Part shown: positions 8,203 through 16,664 of the stretch, in pieces
How the letters are laid out: each line of letters begins with the position of its first letter
Position numbering within the stretch: the first letter of the stretch is position 1
Source of the DNA: Nocardia sp. NRRL S-836
GTDB lineage: Bacteria; Actinomycetota; Actinomycetes; Mycobacteriales; Pseudonocardiaceae
Assembly (NCBI RefSeq): GCF_001279525.1
Contig: NZ_LGDY01000107.1
Location: 139,926-203,925, forward strand
Direction: 5' to 3'
Length of the DNA: 64,000 nucleotides
Made by a program: the position numbers and the translations under genes
Notes under the pieces: generated by a model
Seen by the model: the letters and a program-made list of their open reading frames with translations, nothing else
Database searches by the model: none
What the model was told of the DNA's origin: nothing

Positions 8203-8278
8203 ACGGCCATGCTGCCCACCGAACCGGACGCCCGCAGCGCGAGCGTCCGCCGTGCCTTGAAGATCATCGCGCAGGTGA

Positions 8279-8812
8279 TCACGCGGTCTTCTTGGAGCTC
8301 CTCAGATCGTTGAGGATCTGAACCGCGGCGCCCTCGACCTCATCGCTCATCGGCACCTCCGAGACCGAGATCTTCACCTCCCACCGACCAGCCACACCGT
8401 GCACCCGAAGCCCCTTGCCATCCCGTGCCGCGATCTTGCACGACTGGTCCGCACCCTCGAACCCGTCACCGGGGCACTGCATGTCGACGTACTGCTCGGC
8501 CAGCTCCTTGCCGGGGTAGCCGATCAAGCCGACGAAGAGCACCTCACGGCCACCCCGCACGGAGACCGTGCAGCTGTCGGCAGCGGCCCCGCGGGCAACT
8601 TCGACGACCTCGAAGCCCTTGGTGATGACCGCGACCGGCTCGGGCTTGATCAGATCAGGACAACCTGACCCGACCTTGTCCGAAAGCCCAGCCGGTACCT
8701 CCACCGAGGCCCCCTTGCCGGTCGGCGCACCAGCCGGCGCGTCGACACTGCTGCACGCCCCCACGGCCGTGAGCGCGAGTGCCACCGCAGCACTGACGAA
8801 CGCGATCTTCAT
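8279..8812 (-). CDS. Lipoprotein, DUF3558-like
   Basis: 177 aa. The N-terminus KIAFVSAAVALALTAVGAC ends in a lipobox (VGAC/SS), so it is a lipid-anchored surface protein. The mature part has conserved cysteines (GCPDLI, DSCTV, QCPGDG, QSCKI), the four-Cys pattern seen in DUF3558-family lipoproteins, which are common in Pseudonocardiaceae, often in several copies. The function is unknown. Its start lies inside the end of a possible upstream small gene on the same strand. Confidence 0.75.
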   Translation of the reverse strand: MKIAFVSAAVALALTAVGACSSVDAPAGAPTGKGASVEVPAGLSDKVGSGCPDLIKPEPVAVITKGFEVVEVARGAAADSCTVSVRGGREVLFVGLIGYPGKELAEQYVDMQCPGDGFEGADQSCKIAARDGKGLRVHGVAGRWEVKISVSEVPMSDEVEGAAVQILNDLRSSKKTA

Positions 8813-8999
8813 CTACTCCCCCATCAGCAAGCTTCCGCGCACACCCCGGCAACTTCCACGCCATCCTCACACCCTGGCTCGGGTGGTCTCCAGCCCGCCC
8901 GGCACGCAGCTCACGGCCGATCGCCCACTCCTCCACGCAGAACGTGGCCACCCGCTCGACCCACCGCAGCACCTCGTCCTGATCGTCCTGAATGGACAT
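8655..8999 (-). CDS. Small hypothetical protein, possibly degraded at its 3' end
   Basis: The ATG at 8999 has a strong GAGGAGG ribosome site 6 bases upstream, and the first ~45 residues (SIQDDQDEVLRWVERVATFC, EEWAIGRELRAG) look like a real helical protein. The frame then runs 158 bases into the lipoprotein gene with increasingly Cys/Arg-rich sequence, so the original stop has probably been lost. No family recognised. It may be the conserved small upstream partner that DUF3558 lipoproteins often have. Confidence 0.35.
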   Translation of the reverse strand: MSIQDDQDEVLRWVERVATFCVEEWAIGRELRAGRAGDHPSQGVRMAWKLPGCARKLADGGVDEDRVRQCCGGTRAHGRGGVQQCRRAGWCADRQGGLGGGTGWAFGQGRVRLS

Positions 9000-9079
9000 C
9001 GCGCGTCCTCCTCGACTGAAACAGCTAGCCATGTCAGCCCCGAGTCGCCCCGGTCACACCCGCCGAGGCGATCACACCC

Positions 9080-9200
9080 CGCACCGCCGCCCGGACCGGC
9101 TACCGCTGGGGCGAGCTCACCGGACTGCGACGCGACAACGTCGACCGTCCGCCCGCACCGGAACCCTCGGAACGTCACGTCTGCTTCACCTCAAAGTGTT
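9080..9200 (+). pseudogene. Tyrosine-recombinase (integrase) remnant
   Basis: The frame TGYRWGELTGLRRDNVD matches the catalytic Arg-I motif region of tyrosine recombinases. It is followed by only a short tail before the frame degrades. No HxxR or catalytic Tyr is found downstream. It marks an old integration near the secreted-protein genes. The rest of 9200-9480 holds no gene. A GC hairpin (GCGGGCGT/ACGCCCGC, 9393-9414) lies about 80 bp before the next start. Confidence 0.5.
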
Positions 9201-9491
9201 CAAGTCACCCTCAGATTCCCGGGGACGGGAACGGATAGTGGCCTTTTTGACTGCCCTCGACACCGCAAAGAGTGCAGTGCCGCAAGTTTCTCGGAAGAGG
9301 GTGGAAATCAGTGGATAATTTCGGCGACCCGTTGTTGATGTTCAACGACCCACAACTTCGAAATGGGTTCGCATTTCATGACCGTCACTCTTGCGGGCGT
9401 ATTTGCACGCCCGCTTCTGCGTGGCAACGTATTTTCGCGCTTTCATGTCCCTCAGGTCTCCCGGTACTCATCACGTGCAGGAGGGCAGGAA

Positions 9492-10055
9492 ATGGGTAGA
9501 TCCAGATTCGCCATCACGGCGTCGGCCATCGCGCTGACGACCTCGGGGTTGCTCGCGGCCGCCGCAGGCGCGGCTCAGGCGGAGTCGGGGTACGACAACA
9601 TCGGCATGTACAAGCAGGAGAAGACCCAGTGGTGCTGGGTCGCCTCGGGTCTGACGATCGCCAAGTACCACGGCCTCGGCAGCACGCAGGCAGACTTCTG
9701 CACCCGGGCCCAGCCCTACTACGGCTGCAACAACCAGCCCGCCACGCTCGACGACATGGCCAGGGGCTGGAGCAGCCTCGGCATGGCTCGCCCCGGCTCG
9801 GGCCTGAGCAGCGCGGCCTCGTTCAACCAGGTCTACACCGAAGTCAAGGGCGCCCGTCCCGTCGGTGCGCGCATCGGGTGGACCTCGGGCGGGGGTCACA
9901 TGAACGTCGTTTATGGCTTCGACACCTCGAACAACACCATCGCGGTCGCTGACCCGTGGCCGGACACCGCCACCTACACGTGGTGGAACTACAACGACTA
10001 CGTCAGCAACAACTCGTTCAAGTGGACCCACTCCCGGATCGGCATCTCCCGTTAA
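9492..10055 (+). CDS. Secreted papain-like cysteine protease
   Basis: 187 aa. Signal peptide at 1-30 (Ala-rich, cleavage AQA/ES). The mature protein starts directly with a papain-like core. QWCWVASG gives Cys48 as nucleophile, GGGHMNVVYGF the catalytic His, and VADPW the Asn/Asp position. This matches the PF12385/C39-like secreted proteases (AvrRpt2-type fold), and it has no propeptide. Ribosome site AGGAGGGCAGGA before the ATG at 9492. The next gene begins 10 bp downstream and encodes a membrane-anchored partner, so substrate and protease, or protease and inhibitor, may be made together. Confidence 0.8.
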   Translation: MGRSRFAITASAIALTTSGLLAAAAGAAQAESGYDNIGMYKQEKTQWCWVASGLTIAKYHGLGSTQADFCTRAQPYYGCNNQPATLDDMARGWSSLGMARPGSGLSSAASFNQVYTEVKGARPVGARIGWTSGGGHMNVVYGFDTSNNTIAVADPWPDTATYTWWNYNDYVSNNSFKWTHSRIGISR

Positions 10056-10065
10056 GGCAGGCATC

Positions 10066-10929
10066 ATGCGCGAACCAAGAACGTCCGGACGGTGGGCAGC
10101 TTCGCGCCTTTCCCGCCTGACCGCGGTGCTGGCAACAGGCGCATCCGTGCTGCTGTCCGGCCCCGCCCACGCGGCCCCGGCCAGCGACCCGCTCCCGGTG
10201 GACATCCCCGACTACCAGGCCGCTCTCGACGCTGTGAAGTCGGCCGACATCCGCAACGCCGTGTGCCGCTTCCTCAGCGTGCCGGTGCCCCGGGGCGGGT
10301 CCGACACGGTGCAGACAATCCCGGACAAGGCCGATCCGTGCGAGGGCATGCCCGCCTTCACGATCAAAGATCCGCTGCCGGTCAGCGAGATCACGCCGGG
10401 CTTCGTCGCGGGCACGTCCCAGCCGATCGCTGCCGAGGCGGTCAAGCTGACCCGTCTGGTGTCCTCGCTGAACACCACCGTCAACGACCGCCAGGTCACC
10501 GTCATGCTCGCTCCCACGCAGGGCGGCGGCTGGCACCTGGCGGCGGTGCGCGAGGGTGACGGCGAAGCCACGTTCGCCGGCAAGGCCGGTGCGGGGACCC
10601 TGGTGTTCACCGAGCCGCAGATCCGCGGCTGGTACCTGCTGAAGCTCATCACGGTGGAGCCGCTCAACGACCAGGCACGGGAAGGGCTGGGCGGCAAGTC
10701 GTCGATGTCGCTGAGCGACTACCAGAAGCTGGTCAAGGCCCGTTATGCCGACAAGCTGCCCGCATCGGAGTACGGCACCAAGGGAATGTCGAGCGGCTAC
10801 GGCATCGCGAGCGGGGCCGAGAGCGCGTCGTCCACGACGCCGTTGCTCGTCGGCGGTTCGAGTGCGGCGCTCGTGCTCGTGGCCGGCGCCTGGTTCCTCT
10901 TCCGTCGCCGACGCAACATCACCGGCTGA
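10066..10929 (+). CDS. Surface protein with signal peptide and C-terminal membrane anchor
   Basis: 287 aa, no family recognised. A twin-Arg-free Sec signal (1-37) is followed by an ~200-residue extracellular domain with two cysteines (NAVCRF, DPCEGM), a Ser/Gly-rich stalk, then a single transmembrane helix (PLLVGGSSAALVLVAGAWFL) and a cytosolic FRRRRNITG tail. The architecture copies sortase substrates but no LPxTG is visible, so anchoring is by the helix. It lies 10 bp after the protease gene and is certainly co-transcribed. Candidate substrate, inhibitor or receptor of that protease. Confidence 0.65.
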   Translation: MREPRTSGRWAASRLSRLTAVLATGASVLLSGPAHAAPASDPLPVDIPDYQAALDAVKSADIRNAVCRFLSVPVPRGGSDTVQTIPDKADPCEGMPAFTIKDPLPVSEITPGFVAGTSQPIAAEAVKLTRLVSSLNTTVNDRQVTVMLAPTQGGGWHLAAVREGDGEATFAGKAGAGTLVFTEPQIRGWYLLKLITVEPLNDQAREGLGGKSSMSLSDYQKLVKARYADKLPASEYGTKGMSSGYGIASGAESASSTTPLLVGGSSAALVLVAGAWFLFRRRRNITG

Positions 10930-11004
10930 AAACTTCCGCTTCGCCCCGGCACCCGCCATCCGGCTGGGCCGGGGCGAAGCCGTGCAGCGGGTCCGGCGGA
11001 CGCG

Positions 11005-11210
11005 TTGTTCGACGCGCACCGCGACGATCCGGAGTTCGGCCACCGGTTCCTGGCCGACGAGGCCCGCGACGCCGGCTTGTCGATGACAGATCGGACCGCG
11101 TGGCGGATCTGCTCGGCCATGGGCTGGTGGAGCGCGTTCAGCAGAAAACGCGGCCGCATCGGCAAGAAGACCGGCCCGCCGGTGCACGACGACCTGGTCC
11201 CCCGCGATGG
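11005..11210 (+). pseudogene. Transposase fragment (IS3/IS481-like)
   Basis: The translation DALFDAHRDDPEFGHRFLADEARDAG...TAWRICSAMGWWS resembles the HTH_21/N-terminal part of IS3-family OrfB transposases (the step before the DDE domain). Only about 65 residues survive, no DDE core follows, and no terminal inverted repeats are obvious. A dead insertion between the surface-protein gene and the next operon. Confidence 0.55.
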
Positions 11211-11568
11211 AGAGCTTCTTCGCGTATGCGTGACTACCGCTGTCACCCACTCGTGCAGCAGCCCCTTGCAGGACCTGCCGGTCCAGGATGCGCATGCGTC
11301 CCAGTTCCTCACCCTTCGTGGTCAATGATCATGAACGTTCGGTCACCACAGCTGATCAAGTAGCGGGACTCGGCTTGTTCAGGAGGGTGTTCCGAGAGTT
11401 GGGATGAGTTCTGGACATGCCTTAGGTCGCTTGGTGCACTATCCGCGCCCAACAAGGCATCTCTGTTACCGCCGATATTCCACCGCTGGTTACCAACCAC
11501 CACATCGCGATCTGTTCATGGCGGTTGACCACGACCGCAACCCGCACTCTTTTCGTTCAGGAGGTTCC
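11211..11568. other. Non-coding stretch and leader of the UbiD operon
   Basis: 358 bp with no supportable gene. The left part continues decayed insertion sequence. The right part (11404-11568) is less GC-rich (TTTTCGTTCA, GATATTCCACC) and must hold the promoter of the operon starting at 11569, whose ribosome site CAGGAGGTT is very strong. I see no clear -35/-10 pair or riboswitch fold. Confidence 0.4.
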
Positions 11569-11994
11569 ATGTCCAGACCGTCGCACGAGGCCGGAAAGCT
11601 CGATTCCGCCTCTGTGGAGCCTGACGAGATGGAACGCCTCTTCCGAGCGCCGATCATCGCAACGGTCAGCACCGTGAGTCCAGCCGGGTACCCGCAGTCC
11701 AGCCCGGTCTGGATCAAGTACGACGCCGGTCGGTTGCTGTTCTCCGCGGCCGGCAACCGGGTGAAGATCCGCCACCTGCGGGCGAACCCGAGGGTGAGCG
11801 TGATGGCGTTTGATCCCGAAAGCCCGCGCAGCTATGTTCACGTGCAGGGCACGGTCACGATCACGCCCGAGGGCGCGATGGAACTGATCGACGAATTGTC
11901 ACTCGCCTACTGCGGCAAGCCTTGGGCAGCGCAGCGCGGCGAGGAACGAGTGGTGGTACGGGTAGAGCCCTCGAAGATATTCGTGCGGCGGTAA
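11569..11994 (+). CDS. Pyridoxamine 5'-phosphate oxidase-fold (PPOX) protein
   Basis: 141 aa, split-barrel flavin/F420-binding fold. The family pattern is clear: APIIATVSTVSPAGYPQSSPVW, then the phosphate-binding AGNRVKIRHLRANPRVSVM and GTVTI. It may be an F420- or FMN-dependent reductase rather than a vitamin B6 enzyme. It is the first gene of a tight plus-strand run (5-bp gap to the HAD gene) ending with UbiD/UbiX, so a flavin role in the same pathway is plausible. Confidence 0.8.
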   Translation: MSRPSHEAGKLDSASVEPDEMERLFRAPIIATVSTVSPAGYPQSSPVWIKYDAGRLLFSAAGNRVKIRHLRANPRVSVMAFDPESPRSYVHVQGTVTITPEGAMELIDELSLAYCGKPWAAQRGEERVVVRVEPSKIFVRR

Positions 11995-11999
11995 GTCGC

Positions 12000-12743
12000 A
12001 TGATCAAAGCCGTGTTGTTCGACGTAGACGACACCCTGATCGACTACGGGAAGGCCGAACGCGACGGGATCACCACTTACCTGCGTTCTTTGGCCGTGGC
12101 CTGCGATCTCGCCGCCGCGGTAGCGAGGTTCGGCGAGTTGCAGGGCTACTACTTCGATCGCTATCTCGCCGGCCTGATCGACTACACCGGGCAGGCGACC
12201 GCCCTTGCGGCCGCGATGGTCGATTGGCTGGAACTGTCCCCGCCGGCCGATCCGTACGACTGGTTTCTGGGCTATCGTCGCCACTACGAAGCGTCGCTGA
12301 CCCTGTTTCCCGATGTGCTCGATGGATTGGCGTTGCTCGGGGACATGCCGTTGGGCATCGTGACCAACAGCGACTCCGTGTACACAAGAGTCAAACTTCG
12401 CCGCACCGGACTGCTTGCACGGTTTGATTGCATCGTCGGAGTGGACACCGCCGGCGTGTCAAAACCTCATCCTCGGATCTTTCACAGCGCATGCGCGGAG
12501 CTGGGACATCTACCTGCCGTCGTCGCCTATGTCGGCGACAAGAAGCTCAGCGATGCCCAGGCCGCGGACTCCGCGGGCCTGCACGGTGTGTGGCTGAACA
12601 GGGCCGATGACGGCGCCGGGGGCTTGACCGACCTCCGTCAACTCGCCACTGCTCTCGAACTGTGCCCCGACCAGTCGCGTCACACCGCGACCGTGGCAGC
12701 AGCAGTCCAATCCGGAGTGATCGGCGCCGAGGTGGCTACCTAG
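12000..12743 (+). CDS. HAD-superfamily phosphatase
   Basis: 247 aa. Motif I is LFDVDDTLIDYG (Asp8 nucleophile, Asp10 acid), motif II IVTNSDS, motif III Lys in GVSKPHPRIF, motif IV VGDKKLSDAQAADSAG. An alpha-helical C1 cap lies between motifs I and II. The pattern is that of YjjG/phosphoglycolate-phosphatase-like small-molecule phosphatases. One base separates its stop from the next start. Substrate unknown; see the operon finding for a speculative link to UbiX. Confidence 0.88.
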   Translation: MIKAVLFDVDDTLIDYGKAERDGITTYLRSLAVACDLAAAVARFGELQGYYFDRYLAGLIDYTGQATALAAAMVDWLELSPPADPYDWFLGYRRHYEASLTLFPDVLDGLALLGDMPLGIVTNSDSVYTRVKLRRTGLLARFDCIVGVDTAGVSKPHPRIFHSACAELGHLPAVVAYVGDKKLSDAQAADSAGLHGVWLNRADDGAGGLTDLRQLATALELCPDQSRHTATVAAAVQSGVIGAEVAT

Positions 12744-12744
12744 G

Positions 12745-13647
12745 ATGGATGACCTGTTCGACGCTCAGCAGGCTCAGAGCGTGCTGAGGGCGGCTTGTTC
12801 GACGATCGACCTCGACCTCGACCCCGGCGACGCGGAGCTCATACGTCTCGGCGAAAACGCCGTGTTCTGGCTGCGCTCACGTTCTGTCGTAGCACGGATC
12901 GGCCGCAGCAGTGCCCGCACGGCCCAGGTGGACCGGGAAGTGCGAATGGCCCGGTGGCTCGCGCGGATGTCCGTTCCGGCTGTTCGCGCGCTCGATGTCC
13001 ACCAGCCCTTTTTCTTGGACGGGCACGTCGTCACGTTCTGGGAATCAGTGAGTACGGAGGTCTGCCATGGCAGCCCTGCTGATCTGGCCGGTTTGCTACG
13101 TGATCTTCACACCCTGGAGACACCCTCCGAACTTGATCTTCCACTCGCCGACCCGTTTCGCCGTGCACGCACCTGCCTCGATCGCGCGAAAGCGCTGAGC
13201 GAAGAGGACCTGTTGTTCGCCAATGGTCTCCTCAACGACCTGGTGGCCAGATACGAGGAACTCTCGTTCACCCTCCCCCAAGGCGTCGTGCACGGCGACG
13301 CGAACGTGTCGAACGTTTTCCTGGACCACCGTGGAGCACCTGTCCTGGGAGATCTCGACACCTTGGCGGTGGGACCACGGGAGTTGGACCTCACGCCCGT
13401 GGCCTTGTACCACCACCGACTCGGTTGGCACACCGCAGCCGAATACCAGGGTTTCGTCGGCGGATACGGCTTCGACGTGAAGGACTGGGAGGGGTACGAG
13501 GTGCTGGCGGATGCGCTCGAGATCGAGCTGATCGCATGGCTTGCGCAGAACGCCCATCAGAGCCCCGCCACCTTGACCGAGGTCGTCAACCGCATCGAGA
13601 CGATCCGCACCGGAGCTTCCAGGCTCGGGTGGACCCCGTTCCTGTGA
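12745..13647 (+). CDS. APH-family phosphotransferase
   Basis: 300 aa, aminoglycoside-phosphotransferase/choline-kinase fold. The Brenner motif is VVHGDANVSNVFLD (catalytic Asp and Asn) and the Mg-binding motif LGDLDTLAVGPRELDL. The N-lobe has VVARIGR as the ATP-binding strand. Such kinases phosphorylate small hydroxy compounds or antibiotics. Placement between a phosphatase and UbiD suggests a metabolic kinase rather than resistance, but that is inference. Confidence 0.82.
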   Translation: MDDLFDAQQAQSVLRAACSTIDLDLDPGDAELIRLGENAVFWLRSRSVVARIGRSSARTAQVDREVRMARWLARMSVPAVRALDVHQPFFLDGHVVTFWESVSTEVCHGSPADLAGLLRDLHTLETPSELDLPLADPFRRARTCLDRAKALSEEDLLFANGLLNDLVARYEELSFTLPQGVVHGDANVSNVFLDHRGAPVLGDLDTLAVGPRELDLTPVALYHHRLGWHTAAEYQGFVGGYGFDVKDWEGYEVLADALEIELIAWLAQNAHQSPATLTEVVNRIETIRTGASRLGWTPFL

Positions 13648-13706
13648 GCTCGGCCGCAGGATGTCGGGGCGTGCACAGGTTCGCCGCGAATTGGGAGCTG
13701 TAGACG

Positions 13707-15242
13707 ATGGGAGAACCAGCCGTGGCCATCCGTCCCGAGCCGGGAAACGGCTCCAGGAGCTTTCGCGACTACCTGGAAGTGCTGGACGAGCTCGGCGATC
13801 TGCGCGAGATCGACTGGCAGGTCGACACGGACCTGGAGATCGGCGCGATCATCCGGCACAGCAGTGAGACGTGTGCTCCGGCACCGTTGTTCACCGACAT
13901 CCGGGGCCACGACGGGTACCGCGTGGCCGGCGCTCCTCTGGCCTACAGCTCTGATCCCGGTGCCAGGATGGCCAGAGTCGCCGTCGCGCTGGGACTGGAC
14001 CCGGCGACACCCGGTCCGCTCATCGTCGAAAAGCTCGCCGCCGCACTGCGCAACGATCCGATCGCCCCGGTCGTGGTGCAAGAGGCGCCCTGTCAGCAGA
14101 ACGTTCTGCTCGGCGACGACGCGGACCTGACCGATCTGCCGGTCCCGCTGCTCCATGTCGGAGACGGTGGCCGATACATCAACACGCTGGGCATCTTCGT
14201 GCTGAACAGCCCTGACCGGAAGTGGACGAACTGGTCGGTCGCCCGCGCCATGCTGATCGACGGCCGGCGCATGACGGGTGTGGTCAGCGGGGACCAGCAC
14301 AACAACGTCATCCGCCGGATGTGGCAGGAGCGAGGCGAGCCGATGCCGTTCGCACTTGTGCAGGGAGCACCGCCCGCGGCGTTGTTCATGGGCGGGATGC
14401 CACTGCCCGACGGCGTGAACGAGGCGGACTTCCTCGGTGGTTACTTCGGCGAGCCGATCGAGACCGTGCGGTGCAAGACGGTGGACGTCGACGTTCCCGC
14501 TTCCTCGGAGCTCGTCATCGAGGGCTACCTGGACATGGACGAGAGCTGGCCGGAGGGACCGAGCGGCGAGTACCACGGCTATCTGGGCACAGGTACGAAG
14601 TCGCGCCCGGTCTACCACATCACCGCGATCACTCATCGAAACGATCCGATCCTGCCGGTCGTCTGCGGCGGCAAACCCGTGGACGAGGACCACACCATCT
14701 GCGGACCCGCCATCGCCGCCGTCCTCCTGAACGAGCTGCGGTCGGCCGAACTACCGATCACGTCCGCCTGGGTCGTTCCAGAAAGCGCGTGCACCATGCT
14801 CGCGGTGTCGGTCGCACCGGACTGGCGGCAGCGCACCGGGTCGACCTCGTCCGAGTTGGCGCGGCGCGTGCTGGAGGTGTGCAAGGCTCCCGGCGCCGTT
14901 CATGCGGGCTGGTGGATCAACCGGCTGATGGTGCTGGACCAGGACATCGACCTGTCCGACCACCGCGACTTGATGTGGGCCTGGGCAACCCGGTGCCACC
15001 CTGCCACCGGACGTCAGGTCGTCACCGATCAGCGGATCCCGGCGGGGGTCGTGTCCTACGACGATGCGGAACGCAAGGCCGCTCGCGGCCCGGTCGAAGT
15101 GCTGGACTGTCTGCTCCGTGTCGACCTACCTGCGCCGCGGAGCACCGCGTTCGCCGACAACTACCCGGTGGAGCTGCGTCAGAAGGTCCTCGTTGATCTG
15201 CACGGCGACCACCGAGCAGGCAACGGAGCTTCGCTCGCATGA
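13707..15242 (+). CDS. ubiD: UbiD-family prFMN-dependent decarboxylase
   Basis: 511 aa, the normal UbiD size. The N-terminal FRDYLEVLDELGDLREIDWQVD is typical. The prFMN/metal-binding and catalytic region has TNWSVARAMLIDG, SGDQHNNVIRRMW and the Glu-Arg-Glu block ending WPEGPSGEYHGY. It reversibly (de)carboxylates aromatic or unsaturated acids. The flavin prenyltransferase partner overlaps the stop codon by 4 bases. With no ubiquinone in actinobacteria, this is a phenolic or secondary-metabolite decarboxylase rather than UbiD in the strict sense. Confidence 0.9.
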   Translation: MGEPAVAIRPEPGNGSRSFRDYLEVLDELGDLREIDWQVDTDLEIGAIIRHSSETCAPAPLFTDIRGHDGYRVAGAPLAYSSDPGARMARVAVALGLDPATPGPLIVEKLAAALRNDPIAPVVVQEAPCQQNVLLGDDADLTDLPVPLLHVGDGGRYINTLGIFVLNSPDRKWTNWSVARAMLIDGRRMTGVVSGDQHNNVIRRMWQERGEPMPFALVQGAPPAALFMGGMPLPDGVNEADFLGGYFGEPIETVRCKTVDVDVPASSELVIEGYLDMDESWPEGPSGEYHGYLGTGTKSRPVYHITAITHRNDPILPVVCGGKPVDEDHTICGPAIAAVLLNELRSAELPITSAWVVPESACTMLAVSVAPDWRQRTGSTSSELARRVLEVCKAPGAVHAGWWINRLMVLDQDIDLSDHRDLMWAWATRCHPATGRQVVTDQRIPAGVVSYDDAERKAARGPVEVLDCLLRVDLPAPRSTAFADNYPVELRQKVLVDLHGDHRAGNGASLA

Positions 15243-15862
15243 CCATCGGGGAGCTGAGCGCCAACGGGCAACATCGTCGTCACCTGGACGAGCCTCATCG
15301 CGGCCGCAACCTGCCCGTGGTGGTCGGGATCAGCGGCGGCAGCGGGGTGATCTACGGAATCCGTCTGCTCCAGGTTCTGCGGACCTTGGAGATACCGTCC
15401 CACCTGGTCATCTCCGTCGGCGCCCGGAAGGCGCTGCCCTACGAGTGCGACCTGTCGGTGCGTGAGATCGCCGCGCTCGCGGATGTCCACCACAGCCCCT
15501 CCGACATGGCAGCCGCGATTTCCAGCGGTTCGTTCCGCACCAGAGGCATGATCGTCGCTCCGTGCTCCGTGAAGTCGCTGGCACAGATCGCCACCGGTGT
15601 TTGCGACACCTTGTTGACCAGGGCAGCCGAAGTCACGCTCAAGGAGCGTCGACGTCTGGTCCTGATGGTGCGGGAGACGCCTCTCACCCTGACGCATCTG
15701 CGGAACATGGCCACCGCTACTGAGAACGGTGCGGTCATCGCGCCGACGGTGCCGGCCTTCTACACACGCCCGCGGACGCTCGACGACGTCGTGGACCACA
15801 CCGTGGGGCGTGTACTGGATCTTTTCGACCTCGACACCGGAGCGTTTCCCCGCTGGGCATAG
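15239..15862 (+). CDS. ubiX: UbiX-family flavin prenyltransferase
   Basis: 207 aa. Signature motifs: GISGGSGVIYGIRLLQ (FMN/phosphate loop), VAPCSVKSLAQIATGV (the prenyl-site Ser-x-Lys region), VRETPLTLTHLRNM. It prenylates FMN with dimethylallyl phosphate to give prFMN for the overlapping UbiD. An extra ~27-residue N-terminal stretch precedes the fold (from the ATG in the ATGA overlap). It is the last gene of the operon, followed by a terminator hairpin at 15989. Confidence 0.92.
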   Translation: MTIGELSANGQHRRHLDEPHRGRNLPVVVGISGGSGVIYGIRLLQVLRTLEIPSHLVISVGARKALPYECDLSVREIAALADVHHSPSDMAAAISSGSFRTRGMIVAPCSVKSLAQIATGVCDTLLTRAAEVTLKERRRLVLMVRETPLTLTHLRNMATATENGAVIAPTVPAFYTRPRTLDDVVDHTVGRVLDLFDLDTGAFPRWA

Positions 15863-15988
15863 GCAGCACACGCGGCGTAGTCCACACCACGACCGCTTAC
15901 GGGTCGGCGGCCTCGATGGCGCACACCGCAAGCCCACACCGTCGACCTGGTCGTGCCGGCACGGCGCCGGGTGGCCGATGAGCCGCGG

Positions 15989-16021
15989 ACGGCCCGCACC
16001 CCCGTTCGGGCTGCGGGCCGT
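15989..16021. terminator. Hairpin terminator between convergent genes
   Basis: ACGGCCCGCA / TGCGGGCCGT form a 10-bp stem with a 13-base loop, followed by TTCCCCCTT. It lies between the end of ubiX and the end of the secreted protein on the other strand, and may serve both. Confidence 0.65.
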
Positions 16022-16059
16022 TTCCCCCTTGATCGGACGACGAGGACTGCCGCCGCCTC

Positions 16060-16530
16060 TCAGTGCCAGTTCGACTCGCAGTGGATGATCGCGCCGTCCG
16101 AACCGGCGTGGCAGGCGCGCGCCGACAGGTACCGCGTGGGGTAGCGGGACCGCCAGATGGAGCTGTACGTGTACTTGCCGTCGGTGCTGCAGTCGACAGC
16201 GGGCGCGAGCTGCCGGTAGTGCCAGTGGCCGGCCCAGTTCCCGGAGGAGTCCGCGATCTCGTAGCGGATCTGGATCGCCCCGCAGTAACCGTCGGCCTTG
16301 AGGTCCGACACCCCACCGACGACGACCACGTCGCTTCTGCTGTTCCAGTAGATCGCGGTGCCCTGGTCCACGTTGCCCGCTGTGCTTTCCGCGTAACGGG
16401 AGGACCACCCGTCCAGGTCGGGGTTGCTCACCTTCACCCAGTCGTCCGTCGAGTGGGCGGAGGCCGCCGAGGGAGCGACCAGCACCGCGGCGACGATCGC
16501 CGCGAGCAACGCCAGGACCCTGTATCTCAT
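16060..16530 (-). CDS. Small secreted protein of unknown function
   Basis: 156 aa. Signal peptide VLALLAAIVAAVLVAP with cleavage after ASA. The mature part has four cysteines (YCGAIQIR, DCSTDG, ACHAG, HCESNW), aromatic/Asp-rich strands and a WHYRQLAP motif, suggesting a disulfide-stabilised beta-sandwich. The ATG at 16530 has GGAG six bases upstream. No family recognised. The next gene upstream, an AraC regulator, reads the same way 134 bp away, so they may be linked. Confidence 0.7.
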   Translation of the reverse strand: MRYRVLALLAAIVAAVLVAPSAASAHSTDDWVKVSNPDLDGWSSRYAESTAGNVDQGTAIYWNSRSDVVVVGGVSDLKADGYCGAIQIRYEIADSSGNWAGHWHYRQLAPAVDCSTDGKYTYSSIWRSRYPTRYLSARACHAGSDGAIIHCESNWH

Positions 16531-16664
16531 CAGCATCTCCAAAGATCGCGCGAACCGGCCGACGTCGCACGCAGACAGGCCCGCTCAGTTCGACACTTCT
16601 GTTCCCTGGCAAGGGTTTCGTGGACAGAAGGCGAAGTCCTTGTCCGTGCGCGCACAGTGGTTGT

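Noticed and set aside
12745..13647. Aminoglycoside-resistance gene
   Set aside because: Fold matches APH but the gene is embedded in a metabolic operon and lacks features that would name a drug class.
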